Source: Halichoerus grypus
Taxonomy: Eukaryota; Chordata; Mammalia; Carnivora; Phocidae
Reading direction: 5' to 3'
Assembly (NCBI RefSeq): GCF_964656455.1
Contig: NC_135715.1
Location: forward strand, 36,776,603-36,840,602
Length of the DNA: 64,000 nt
Made by a program: the position numbers and the translations under genes. Position 1 is the stretch's first letter. The number at the start of each line of letters is the position of its first letter. The notes under the pieces were generated by a model, which searched no databases, was not told the DNA's origin, and saw only the letters and a program-made list of their open reading frames with translations. Below, one piece after another: positions 55,885 to 64,000 of the stretch.

Positions 55885-56700
55885 TTTCAAGAAGAAAGTA
55901 ATTCTGACTTGACGCATTGATACAGAACGTAAGCGTGGGTAGAATGAACAGAAGAAGTTGAGAAAATCAAGAGAGAGCATGTGTGAATCAGGTGAGTGTA
56001 GGACATGCAAAAGAAAATAGCAAGAGAGAAAATTAGAAGCCAAAATCCTTTTTTTTACTCTTATCATGGAATTTGAAGGAATTTTAACTTGATATCAAAT
56101 GCTTTCTAGTCAATGAAGAAAGTTAATTATGGTAATGATCAGTTATATTTATGTTTCACAAATATCATTTGGGTTACAATAGCAAAAAATATGTTCCAGG
56201 AAGACAAGTCTGAATGCAGAGAGACCTAATGGTTCAAAGTAATCCATATGATGATGAGAGCTATTAGCAGTGGGAAAGGAAAAAAAATCTGGCTCTGCTA
56301 ATTATTAAGGGTGTAGAATAAAAAGAGATTCAGTCATCAGTTATGGGTTATATAAGTAATGGAACTGTCAGTGACATTTCTGGTATTCACAGCTAAGAGA
56401 ATGGTGGTACTGTTCGTTTAGACATGATGTGTATTAAGGTATAGGAAGACTTGCAGAGGTTTAATAACAAGCTCCATTTTTGCCGTATTCTGTGAGCAAT
56501 ATCTCTTGTGACATGCGGGTAGTTTATATGCTGAAAACAGTTTGGTACATGAATTTAAAACTCACCATCCAGAGATATAGCTTTAGGTATCTCTTCAGTT
56601 GATTAGTTGAAGTTGTAAGTTGGGATGAGATTTCTCTGAAGAGCATTCAGAGTGGAAAATACTTACAGCATATGCAGAACACAGAAGAAAACATGAGAAG
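55885..56700 (+). repeat. Ancient interspersed repeat, family unassigned
   Basis: Parts resemble a widespread old mammalian repeat: 'ggaattttaacttgatatc', 'caggaagacaagtctgaatg', 'gatgatgagagctattagc', 'ggttatataagtaatgga' and 'gggatgagatttctctg'. I think it is an old LINE or LTR-related sequence also represented at 62410-62720, but cannot name it. Confidence 0.35.
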
Positions 56701-57500
56701 AATCTATAAGCATGGAAGGAGTGCCAGCAGAGTGTTTTGTTTGAGACCACAGAAGACATTTGCAAAAGCATCAGATTGAGCCACAATATCAAAAGCTGTA
56801 GTAATACATCCGGTGCAGTCAGCAAAACATAAGCAAAATGAGGTCACTGGTAAACTTTTTCCCAAAGTAGTTTCATGTACTTTGTGCATATTAAATTAGA
56901 TGATTAGGGTAAGAAACAAACACAAACAGTGGAGAATGTAGACCTGAGCAAACATCCAACTAGCACATTTGAATGGAAATAGGAGTGTAGTTAATTGGTA
57001 TTTGGGGTCAAAAAGAAAATTTTAAGTGTTTATATGTAGATAAGAACCAAAAGAGGAGGGAAAGATTAATGTGATTACTTGGGCACTGGATAATTGATGA
57101 AGTGAAGTCCTTGGTGAGAGTGAGATTGTGAGATACAGAACAGGAGTGATGTGTTAATATCAGACGAGGAGAAGGGTATGTTTTCCATGGGAATTAGCTA
57201 AAAGGTCAAGTGCTTTACTTCCTGAATGACTGTTTTTGTTTTGTTTGGTCTTGTTTTGTTTTTGGCTTAGTAGGTAAGGATATCTATTGGGATTGAAGGG
57301 GAAAAGCAAGATATATAGGAATGTGGTAAAACTTAGAAATAAGTGAAGGTCCAACTGCCGTATGGTCAGAGGCACTTGCATGTGAAATGGTGAAAAACAT
57401 GTTTCTATTAGAAGAAATATGTGCATACATATGTTTTATTCATGATCTATGAAGTACTTTATTGCAATATTGCAAATTATTATCTCTTGCTGTAGCTGTC
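56701..57500. other. Unassigned stretch
   Basis: May continue the ancient repeat to its left. TTTTG-rich run near 57228-57265. No gene. Confidence 0.35.
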
Positions 57501-57504
57501 ATGT

Positions 57505-57850
57505 GTCTATTGACTCTCAGGGTTCTCCAACTTCCTTAGCAGCTCGAGAATCCCAGTGTGGGGTGGGGATTGAATGCAGGAGGGAGAAGTCTCTGTGCTG
57601 GGCCTCAGAAGCACAGGCTGCTCCCTGCACCTCCCTGCAGCTGCCTGAGCATGGTTGCAGGCAGAAAGAGGCTACAGCAGCAGGCCTGGCATCCTGTCCC
57701 TCCCGGGGATGGAGCAGCCTCCTCACCACTGATGAATCCCTTTTGCTCTTGAGGTCTAACAACTTTGTACCTGATTCCTTGCACTAAATTCCTCTCCATA
57801 TGAAAACTGTAGACTGATTTCTGCATTCCAGATTGACATTGACTGATAAA
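57505..57850 (+). repeat. GC-rich segment, possibly an old LTR
   Basis: GC-rich at 57540-57730 (many ctgc/cagc motifs), then 'ccactgatgaatccctttt', 'acctgattccttgcacta' and 'agattgacattgactgata', an ending that resembles old ERVL-type LTRs. Open frames on both strands (112 codons plus; 81 and 86 minus) follow from base composition and have no recognisable domain. Confidence 0.35.
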
Positions 57851-58294
57851 ATTGTCAAGACACAAATTGGAATTTTATAAAACTTACTGGCCTGAAGGCA
57901 GTGTAAACCAAAGATAATTAATATCCATATTTGCTTAGTAATTGAACAATTACCAAAAATATATATATCTAAATTCCAAGTTCCAAGTCAGTTGATCTGA
58001 ACCAAATATAAATATGGAACGAACACCTCACCTTATGAACTGTGCCATCAGAACTGCAGAATTGCATTATAAAAAGATTTTTATAATGTTTAATAAGTCA
58101 CATAAAATAATATCCCATCCATATTTAATGAAAGGTGAACTGCATTTTTGAATGTAGTATTTTCTCTTAAATTGTTGTTATTGCTAGTTCATCTGTTTAT
58201 TGCCCTGTATTAATATTTTATAATGATCCCACCTTTCTTCTTAAATAAGATATTTCTAAGTTTAACTAAATTAAAATTTTGTTTTCTTGAGGTT
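57851..58294. other. Unique AT-rich stretch
   Basis: Nothing recognised. Confidence 0.4.
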
Positions 58295-58466
58295 CAGATT
58301 AATGAGCACATTTTTTCTTTTTTAATTCATAGTGATCACCTTACATATTTACCTTTTTGGGTATGAGAGAAAGCATTTAAATTCTACTTTTTTAGGAAAT
58401 TTCAATTATATAATGGTATTATCAATGATAGTCTCCATGTTATACATTAGATCATCAGAACTTATT

Positions 58467-58648
58467 GGGGCGCCTGGGTGACTCAGTCGGTTAGGCGTCT
58501 GCCTTCGGCTCAGGTCATGAACCCAGGGTCCTGGGATCGAGCCCCACATCAGGCTCCCTGCTCAGCGAGGAGTCTGTTTCTCCCTCTCCCTCCGCCCATT
58601 CCCCTGTTTGTACACTCTCTCTCAAATAAATAAAGAATTTTTTTTATA
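58467..58648 (+). mobile_element. CAN-SINE inserted in an old L1 3' UTR
   Basis: Starts 'ggggcgcctgggtgactcag', has 'gggatcgagccccacatc' and tail 'caaataaataaagaa'. Target-site duplication agaacttatt at 58457-58466 and 58649-58658; L1 sequence continues across after removing the SINE. Confidence 0.96.
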
Positions 58649-58903
58649 AGAACTTATTTATCTTGTAACTGCAAGTTTGTACCCTCTTACCAGCCTCTCC
58701 CTATTTATCCTACCCTTCAGCCCCTGGCAATCACTGTTCTACTCTGTTTTTATGAGTTTGACTTACTTTGCAGATTCCACGTGTAAGTGATACAATACAA
58801 TATATGCCTCTGTCTTTCACTCAGTATAATGCCCTCAAGGTCCATCTATATTGTCACAAATGACAGGATTTCCTTCTTTTTAAAGACTAAATAATATTCT
58901 AGT

Positions 58904-58904
58904 C

Positions 58905-58951
<47 letters not shown>
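58904..58951 (+). repeat. (TG)n microsatellite inside L1
   Basis: About 20 units, interrupted once by 'tata'. Sits within the L1 where 'gtgtgtatat' is usual, so it likely grew from an L1 seed. Confidence 0.95.
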
Positions 58952-58953
<2 letters not shown>

Positions 58954-60105
58954 CTCAATTTTTTTTATCCATTTATCAGTTGGCGGACACTTAGATTGTT
59001 TCTGTACCTTGGCTGTTGTGCATAATACTGCTGTGAGCATGGTGGTACAGATACCTCTTCAAGATAATGATTACGTTTTCTGTGGATATATACCCAGAAA
59101 TGGCATTATTGGATCATACGTTAGCTCTGTTTTTAATTTCCTGAGGAACCTCCATGCTGTTTTCCATAGTTGCTGTACAATTTATATTTCCACCAACAGT
59201 GTGCAAGGGTTCCCTTTGCTCCATATCCTCACAAATACTTGTTTCTCTTTCTTTTTTGAGAATAACCCTCCTAACAGGTGTAAGGTGATATCTCATTGTA
59301 GTTTTGATTTGTATTTGCCTGATGATTAGTGATGTTGAACACTTTTTCACGTACCTGTTGGCCATTTGGGTGTATTCTTAAAAATCTCTTTTCAGATCCT
59401 TTGCCCATTTTTTAAATTATATTGTTCTTCTTTTCTGTTCTGTTTTTTTTTTCTTTTGAGTTGTACAAACTTCTTATGTATGTTGGATATTAACCCTTAT
59501 GGGATATGTAGTTTGCAAATATTGTCTCCTATTCCATAGGATGCCTTTTCATTTTGCTATTGTTTCCTTTGCTGTGTAGAAACTTTTTAGTTTGATGTAG
59601 TCCCATTTGTTTATTTTTGGTTTCGTTGCCATTGCTTTGGATGTCAGACCCCAAAAAATTATTACCAAGACCAATGTCAAGGTGCTTACCCCCTATGTTT
59701 TCTTCTAGGAGTTTTACAGTTTGAGGTCTTAAATTTAAGTCTTTTCTCCATTTTTAGCTGATTTTTGTGTAGAGTGTGAAAGTTCAGTTTCATTCTTTTG
59801 CATGTAGCTCTTTAGTTTTCCTGGCACCATTCATTTAAAAAGTTATCATTTTCCCTATTTTATATTCTTGTCTCCTTCATCATAAATTAATTGACCATAT
59901 ATGTGTGAGTTTTTTTTCTGAGCACTGTATTCTGTGTCACTGATCCTTATCTGTTCTTATACCAGTATGATTCTGTTTTTATTACTTTAGCTTTGTAATA
60001 TAATTTGAAATCAGGGAGTGTGATACCTCCAGCTTTGTTCCCCTTTCTCAAAATTTCCTTGGCTATTTGGGGTATTTATATTTCCATAAATTTTAGGATC
60101 TTTTT

Positions 60106-60309
60106 CTTTAAACAGCTTACTGTCATATTAATAGATCAGAAATGAAATATGCAGTATCCCAATATAATTACTTTTGCTGCCAAAACATCAGTGCTGAGAA
60201 TCTGATCACATGTATGATTTTCTGTATGAGCTTGGTAAATTCCTACAGAAAACTCTCTTCTGTTGTTTCAGAATACACTCTTCATCCCAGCCAGCTATCT
60301 TGTAAAAAT
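60106..60309. other. Unique stretch
   Basis: Nothing recognised. Confidence 0.4.
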
Positions 60310-60655
60310 ATGACTATATTCGTTATCTATTGCTGGTTTATAAATTATCCAAAACAAATCTTTATTATATCACATATTTTCTAAAGGTCAGAAATTTGCA
60401 AGTGGCTTACATAGGTGGTTGTGGCTTAGGGTCCCTCATGAAGTACCAGTTAAGTTGTGGGTGCAGGCTGTTGTTCTGAATTTGGTTGGGCTGAGAGTTC
60501 CTCTTCTGAGCTCATTCACTTGGCAGTTGGTGAGAAGTTTCAGTTCCTTGAATCTCTGTGAGCCTCCTCTGTGAGGCTTCTCATGAAATGGCTTCCCTTA
60601 TTGCAAGGGGTAGAAGATGGAGACAGAAAGGGAGTGCATTTTGAAGAAACCATGT

Positions 60656-61204
60656 TTTTTTATAGTTACAGATTCTCCAAAGTAAAGAGGTACAGGGTTT
60701 TTGTTTGTTTGTTTGTTTGTTGTTTGTTTGTTTGTTTTTAAATAATTGTCAGAGAAAAACCAAAGCAGAACCATAGTTAAAGAAGTGAAAACAGATTTTT
60801 TTCAGGACAACTGCAGTAGGGAAAAAGAGACCTTGGTAAAGATCTGGGTTCAGTTCCAAATATACAGCATGAGCAAGTAGGAATTTATAGCCAAGAAGCA
60901 GGGTGGGAGTGGAAAATTGCTAAGTGGATGGAAAATTGCTAAGAGGAAACATCACAGGTAAGGGGGTTGTGGCTAAACTGACCTAACAGCATTCTTGGTG
61001 AAAACAGGCCAGGGTGATCAGATATCACTCGGGGATAGTGGAGGATGAGGTACTTGGTCAGATATCCAAAGTGATCAAGTTTTGAGGGTAAGGAGGCTCT
61101 TGCTAAAATGACTTAGTAGGGTTCTTGCTAAAACTGAATTTTACAAGGAAGTATATGGATTGGCCTAGAAGAAGTATCAGGAGCCTCACTAAAGTTTTAA
61201 AGAA
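60656..61204. mobile_element. Unassigned 0.5-kb insertion in the MLT1 LTR
   Basis: Inserted between the two MLT1 halves. It begins with T-rich sequence and (TTTG)n, then non-simple sequence ('ccaaagcagaaccatag', 'ttcaggacaactgcagtag', 'gggtgatcagatatcactc'). It contains an internal 14-bp tandem motif, ggaaaattgctaag, twice within 60912-60945. I suspect an LTR or non-autonomous element but cannot assign it, and I see no convincing target-site duplication. Confidence 0.5.
60697..60738 (+). repeat. (TTTG)n microsatellite
   Basis: About ten gttt units with one 'ttgttg' interruption at 60720. Lies at the left edge of the unassigned insertion. Confidence 0.93.
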
Positions 61205-61361
61205 TCTTTGTCATAACTTAATCTTAAAGTCACATACCATCACTTCTGCCATGTTGTTGGTTACACAGACCTACCTGATACAGTGGGGAATTGTATTACA
61301 AAGACTACAAATACCAGGAGGTCAGGATCATTATGAGCCATCTTGGAGGATGACTAACACA

Positions 61362-61555
61362 GTGTTCCTTACTGAACATCAAATCAGTGAGTGTACAGTA
61401 ATTTGGAAGAATGGGAAATGATTAAATATATACTTTTGGAAACAGATTTTAATTTGATATAAATTGCCCACCACCACATCATCTTTAGCATCATCTTTAC
61501 TTAAGAAAAACAGTACAGTAACCACCTCTCCGCCATTTGTCTACAGTTTCACACT
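61362..61555. other. Short unique stretch
   Basis: Nothing recognised. Confidence 0.4.
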
Positions 61556-61559
61556 GTGT

Positions 61560-61921
61560 TTTCACCTACCCACAGTGAAGTGCAGTCAGGAAGCACATAA
61601 TCCTCCTTCTGACCTATGTAGCTTAACTAGGTCACAGTACCTATATCATTTACCTCACCTCATCTCATCACATAAGAATTTTATCATCTCACATCACTAG
61701 AAGAAGGGTGAGTACAGCACAATAAGATATTTTAAGAGACACCACCTTCACATAACTTTCATTACAGAATATTGTTATAATTGTTCCACTTTATTATTAG
61801 TTATTGTTCTTAACCTTTTACTCTGCTTAAACTTCATCATAAGTATGTATAGAAAGCAAATGTATATATAGTGTTCAGTACTATCCATGGTTCCAGGCAT
61901 CCAGTGGGGTACTACTATGTG
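61560..61921 (-). mobile_element. Tigger/MER2-like DNA transposon relic
   Basis: Plus strand shows antisense MER2-like sequence: 'ctcacctcatctcatcac', 'atcatctcacatcactagaa', 'gagtacagcacaataagat', 'attgttataattgttcc', 'tattattagttattgttc', 'gtactatccatggttccagg' and 'catccagtggggtactact'. This is a non-autonomous pogo/Tigger family. Terminal inverted repeats are eroded. Confidence 0.75.
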
Positions 61922-62409
61922 TATACATCAAAAATTCTTCTCAGAAGTGATAAACACTTTTAAAGTAAGAGAGAAATATTTCAAAATTTTTAATAAGAAA
62001 GATCATAAAATGACTCTTGTGACTTAGTTTTTAGATAAAAATCACTAGCAGTATGTAAGTTCAGTATTTTCTGTTGATATTATTATGTTGTATATTTAGA
62101 AGCTCATTTAATTCAATACAATTAAAAATATATTACCAAATAAATGAGATCTAAGATTTTATATACATTTTATACATTTAAGTATTAAAACCAATGAATA
62201 CAAAGAATATATCATGATTTTTAATATAGGAGGATTTTCCTGTTTGTTTGGGGTTCCTTAAAAATGAGATTCAAATAAAGCTTGAACTGAAGGTCTTTCA
62301 GTAAGAATATGTCTAATATTTCTTCACTTCTGAATTATGTTTAAAGTGTATAGATGTTTGCATGTATAGATGTTCATTAATTGACAAGGAGTGTTTTTGC
62401 TTGTTTGTT
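61922..62409. other. Unique AT-rich stretch
   Basis: Nothing recognised. Confidence 0.4.
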
Positions 62410-62725
62410 TCTACTTTACGCCAGGCACTCTTCTAAGCACTGAGGATAAGGCAGTTGACTAAACATGTAAAGACTTTGCAGCCTATGTTCTACTTGGGAA
62501 ATTGATGGTTAAATAAAAAATAGAATATAAAGAATAGAAAATAGTATCAGGTAGTTACAAAATCTATAAAGGAAAATAAAAGAGAAAACAGAGACCAAAA
62601 TGGTATTTTATTTTAGATATTATGTCAGGGAAGTTTTTCTGAGAAGATTACATTAGGAAAGAACGAATTAAAAAGTGGGAGAAAAAAATTTACGTGAAGA
62701 ATGTATCAGGCAGAGGGGATTTATT
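62410..62725 (+). repeat. Ancient interspersed repeat, family unassigned
   Basis: Order 'gccaggcactcttctaagca', 'ctgaggataaggcagttgac', 'ttgatggttaaataaa', 'gtcagggaagtttttctgag' and 'atgtatcaggcagagggga' follows a common old mammalian repeat whose later part may appear at 55885-56700. Family name not certain. Confidence 0.45.
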
Positions 62726-63220
62726 CCCTAATACCTGTTCTTTTCTATGTCAAATAGAAAGGACTAATGAGATTGTAGTTCTGTTCAAATTAGAACAGTA
62801 ATGTTAAGGTATTTTGTAAAACTTAAAGCATTACACAAATGAAAAATAAAAGTTAATATTATGGATGATACATAGAACATTTTTTCCCATTTTTGAGAAA
62901 AAAATCAGTGCTCATTCTTAAACGAGGAGTAAAAGAGAAGGCAGTGTGCTATTGTTGATGAAGACTGGAGAGATTGAGTTAACAAATGTTGGAAGCGCTT
63001 TTTATATATAAAGGAGTGAGGATATATAATGTGTGTGTATAAATGCACATATTTTTTATTAGGAAACACAAAAAAGCATTAGAGAATTTAGATATGTAGG
63101 ACTTTAGGGGTTATCTAATGCAATAATCTGAGTCACTGGTTCTCAAATCTTAGTGTGCATCAGAGCAATCTGATGTTTAATTTTATTTAATTTATTGTTT
63201 CTTATTTAATTTATTTCTTC
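62726..63220. other. Unique AT-rich stretch
   Basis: Nothing recognised. Confidence 0.4.
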
Positions 63221-63236
63221 TTTCAGTTTCATTTTT

Positions 63237-63429
63237 TTTAAGATTTTTATTTATTTATTTGACAGAGAGAGAGAGACAGCGAGAGAGGGAACACAAGCAG
63301 AGGGAGTGGGAGAGGGAGAGGCAGGCTTCCCATCGAGCAGGGAGCCCAATGCGGGGCTGATCCCAGGACCCTGGAATCATGACCTGAGCCAAAGGCAAAT
63401 GCTTAACGACTGAGCCACCCAGGTGCCCC
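63237..63429 (-). mobile_element. CAN-SINE, full length (antisense)
   Basis: Complete antisense copy with 'gggaacacaagcagagggag' body and terminal 'gagccacccaggtgcccc'. Perfect 16-bp target-site duplication tttcagtttcattttt at 63221-63236 and 63430-63445. Confidence 0.97.
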
Positions 63430-63445
63430 TTTCAGTTTCATTTTT

Positions 63446-63767
63446 ACTAAGCAGTTATATTCGTATAGTATAAAAATCAAAATAATATTTTAATTGTATA
63501 ATAAAATGTCCCGCTATCCCCAACCTAAGGACTCCAACATTTTCCCCTAGGTCAGTAAGCAAGAACAACTATTTCTAGTTCCTTGTGTATCTTTATTGAT
63601 TATCTATATTCAAATTTAATAAAACATTTTTATAAATTTTTACTCCCACTTTCATACACAAATATAGTGTTTTATATACACTGTTGCACACTCTATTTTT
63701 TACTGTAATAGCCCTGTAATCTTTCTATAAAAGTTGACAGATTAATTTTCCTGTCTATTTTTTTGGC
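63446..63767. other. Unique stretch
   Basis: Nothing recognised. Confidence 0.4.
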
Positions 63768-63936
63768 TTTTTAAAGATTTTATTTTATTTTCAGTTACTT
63801 AATATCCAGTATAATATTAGTTTCAGGTGTACAATATAGTGATTCAACACTTCCACACATTACCAGGTGCTCATCACAACAGATGCACTCCTTAAACCCT
63901 ATCGCCTACTTAACCCATCCACCCCACTAACCTCTT
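63768..63936 (-). mobile_element. Carnivore L1 3' end (antisense)
   Basis: T-rich start, then 'gttacttaatatccagt', 'tagtttcaggtgtacaatat', 'tgattcaacacttccac', 'aggtgctcatcacaac' and 'aacccatccaccccact', the antisense 3' UTR of a carnivore L1 of the same general type as 11253-11506. The SINE that follows cuts or borders it. Confidence 0.82.
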
Positions 63937-63939
63937 TTC

Positions 63940-64000
63940 TTTTTTTTTTTTTTTTAAAGATTTTATTTATTTATTCATGAGAGACAGAGAGAGAGAGAGA
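63940..64000 (-). mobile_element. CAN-SINE cut by the window end (antisense)
   Basis: T-run, 'aaagattttatttatttatt' side, 'catgagagacagagagag'. Only the tail end of the SINE is inside the window. The 'attcatgag' form resembles the tail of the copy at 51728-51911. Confidence 0.9.

Larger units (their letters stand above)
58295..60105 (-). mobile_element. Old L1 (ORF2 C-terminus and 3' UTR, antisense)
   Basis: Plus strand reads antisense L1: 'tacattagatcatcagaac', 'cccctggcaatcactgttc', 'gtccatctatattgtcac', 'ttggatcatacgttagctc', 'ttccaccaacagtgtgcaag', 'taaggtgatatctcattg', 'cctttgctgtgtagaaac' and 'agctttgtaatataatttg'. About 1.6 kb of L1 once the SINE at 58467-58648 is removed. An expanded (TG)n lies inside. 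ORF2 frame is broken in many places. Confidence 0.9.
60310..61361 (-). mobile_element. MLT1-type MaLR LTR, split by an insertion
   Basis: Left part 60310-60655 on the plus strand: 'ttcgttatctattgctgg', 'gaaatttgcaagtggctta', 'ggtccctcatgaagtacc', 'tgagctcattcacttggcag' and 'cctcatgaaatggcttccc' type order. Right part 61205-61361: 'taacttaatcttaaagtcac', 'taccatcacttctgccat', 'aggaggtcaggatcatta' and 'gccatcttggaggatgac'. Together they give one antisense MLT1 LTR with its middle displaced by 60656-61204. Confidence 0.75.

Noticed and set aside
57449..57787. 112-codon ORF in the GC-rich segment as a possible exon
   Set aside because: Competing ORFs exist on the opposite strand, there is no recognisable protein family, and the segment's end resembles an old LTR.
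1..64000. CRISPR arrays, operons, riboswitches or phage-like modules
   Set aside because: The window is eukaryotic repeat-rich DNA. The only regularly spaced repeats are microsatellites and one short AT minisatellite.

Overview
This window looks like non-coding nuclear DNA of a caniform carnivore. The main evidence is 24 copies of a tRNA-derived CAN-SINE (SINEC). Each complete copy has a head starting near ggcgcctgggtggctcag with pol III A-box and B-box like segments, a CT-rich middle, and an AATAAA/A-rich tail. The canid (SINEC_Cf) and feliform versions of the head, as I know them, are absent. The body resembles the form I associate with arctoids, probably bear or pinniped rather than mustelid; that last step is inference from memory. 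I found no host protein-coding exon, tRNA or rRNA gene, CpG-island promoter or CRISPR-like array. Every ORF of note is a LINE remnant, lies in a simple repeat, or is unsupported. The window is intergenic or deep-intronic.

Layout. 1-6.6 kb: MaLR LTR end, four SINEs, an old L1 3' end, a GAAA microsatellite. 6.6-19.5 kb: a near-complete MaLR LTR, a short young L1 3' end, MIR relics, an old L1 3' end, otherwise AT-rich unique DNA. 20.0-21.6 kb: a young L1 with a 5' inversion and a 13-bp target-site duplication. 22.0-27.7 kb: SINEs, two of them stacked on one target site, and a fossil reverse transcriptase of the L2/CR1 type near 23.0-23.5 kb. 27.7-33.7 kb: AT-rich DNA with TA and TG microsatellites and a 43-bp perfect direct repeat. 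33.9-42.0 kb: a composite of two minus-strand L1s that both keep their 5' UTRs but have lost the 3' end, with a probable mRNA 3'-end retrocopy inside the second. 42.0-46.7 kb: AT tandem repeats, a CpG-rich probable solo LTR, SINEs, L2 fragments. 48.3 kb: purine-rich tract. 50.0-51.9 kb: six SINEs in 2 kb. 52.0-52.7 kb: old L1. 55.6-57.9 kb: a young L1 end nested in an older L1, old repeats and a GC-rich segment. 58.3-60.1 kb: old L1. 60.3-61.4 kb: an MLT1-type LTR split by an unassigned insertion. 61.6-61.9 kb: a Tigger/MER2-like DNA transposon. 63.2-64.0 kb: two SINEs and a young L1 3' end.

No genes work together here. What the window records is a layered history of retrotransposition: ancient L2, MIR, CR1-like and MER2; then MaLR and older L1; then carnivore L1 and CAN-SINEs, many with readable target-site duplications. 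Family names rest on sequence recall without a database search, so subfamily calls are tentative. The most rewarding items are the twin-primed L1, the 43-bp repeat, the CpG-rich LTR, the doubly hit SINE target, the composite L1 locus with its retrocopy, and the fossil RT.
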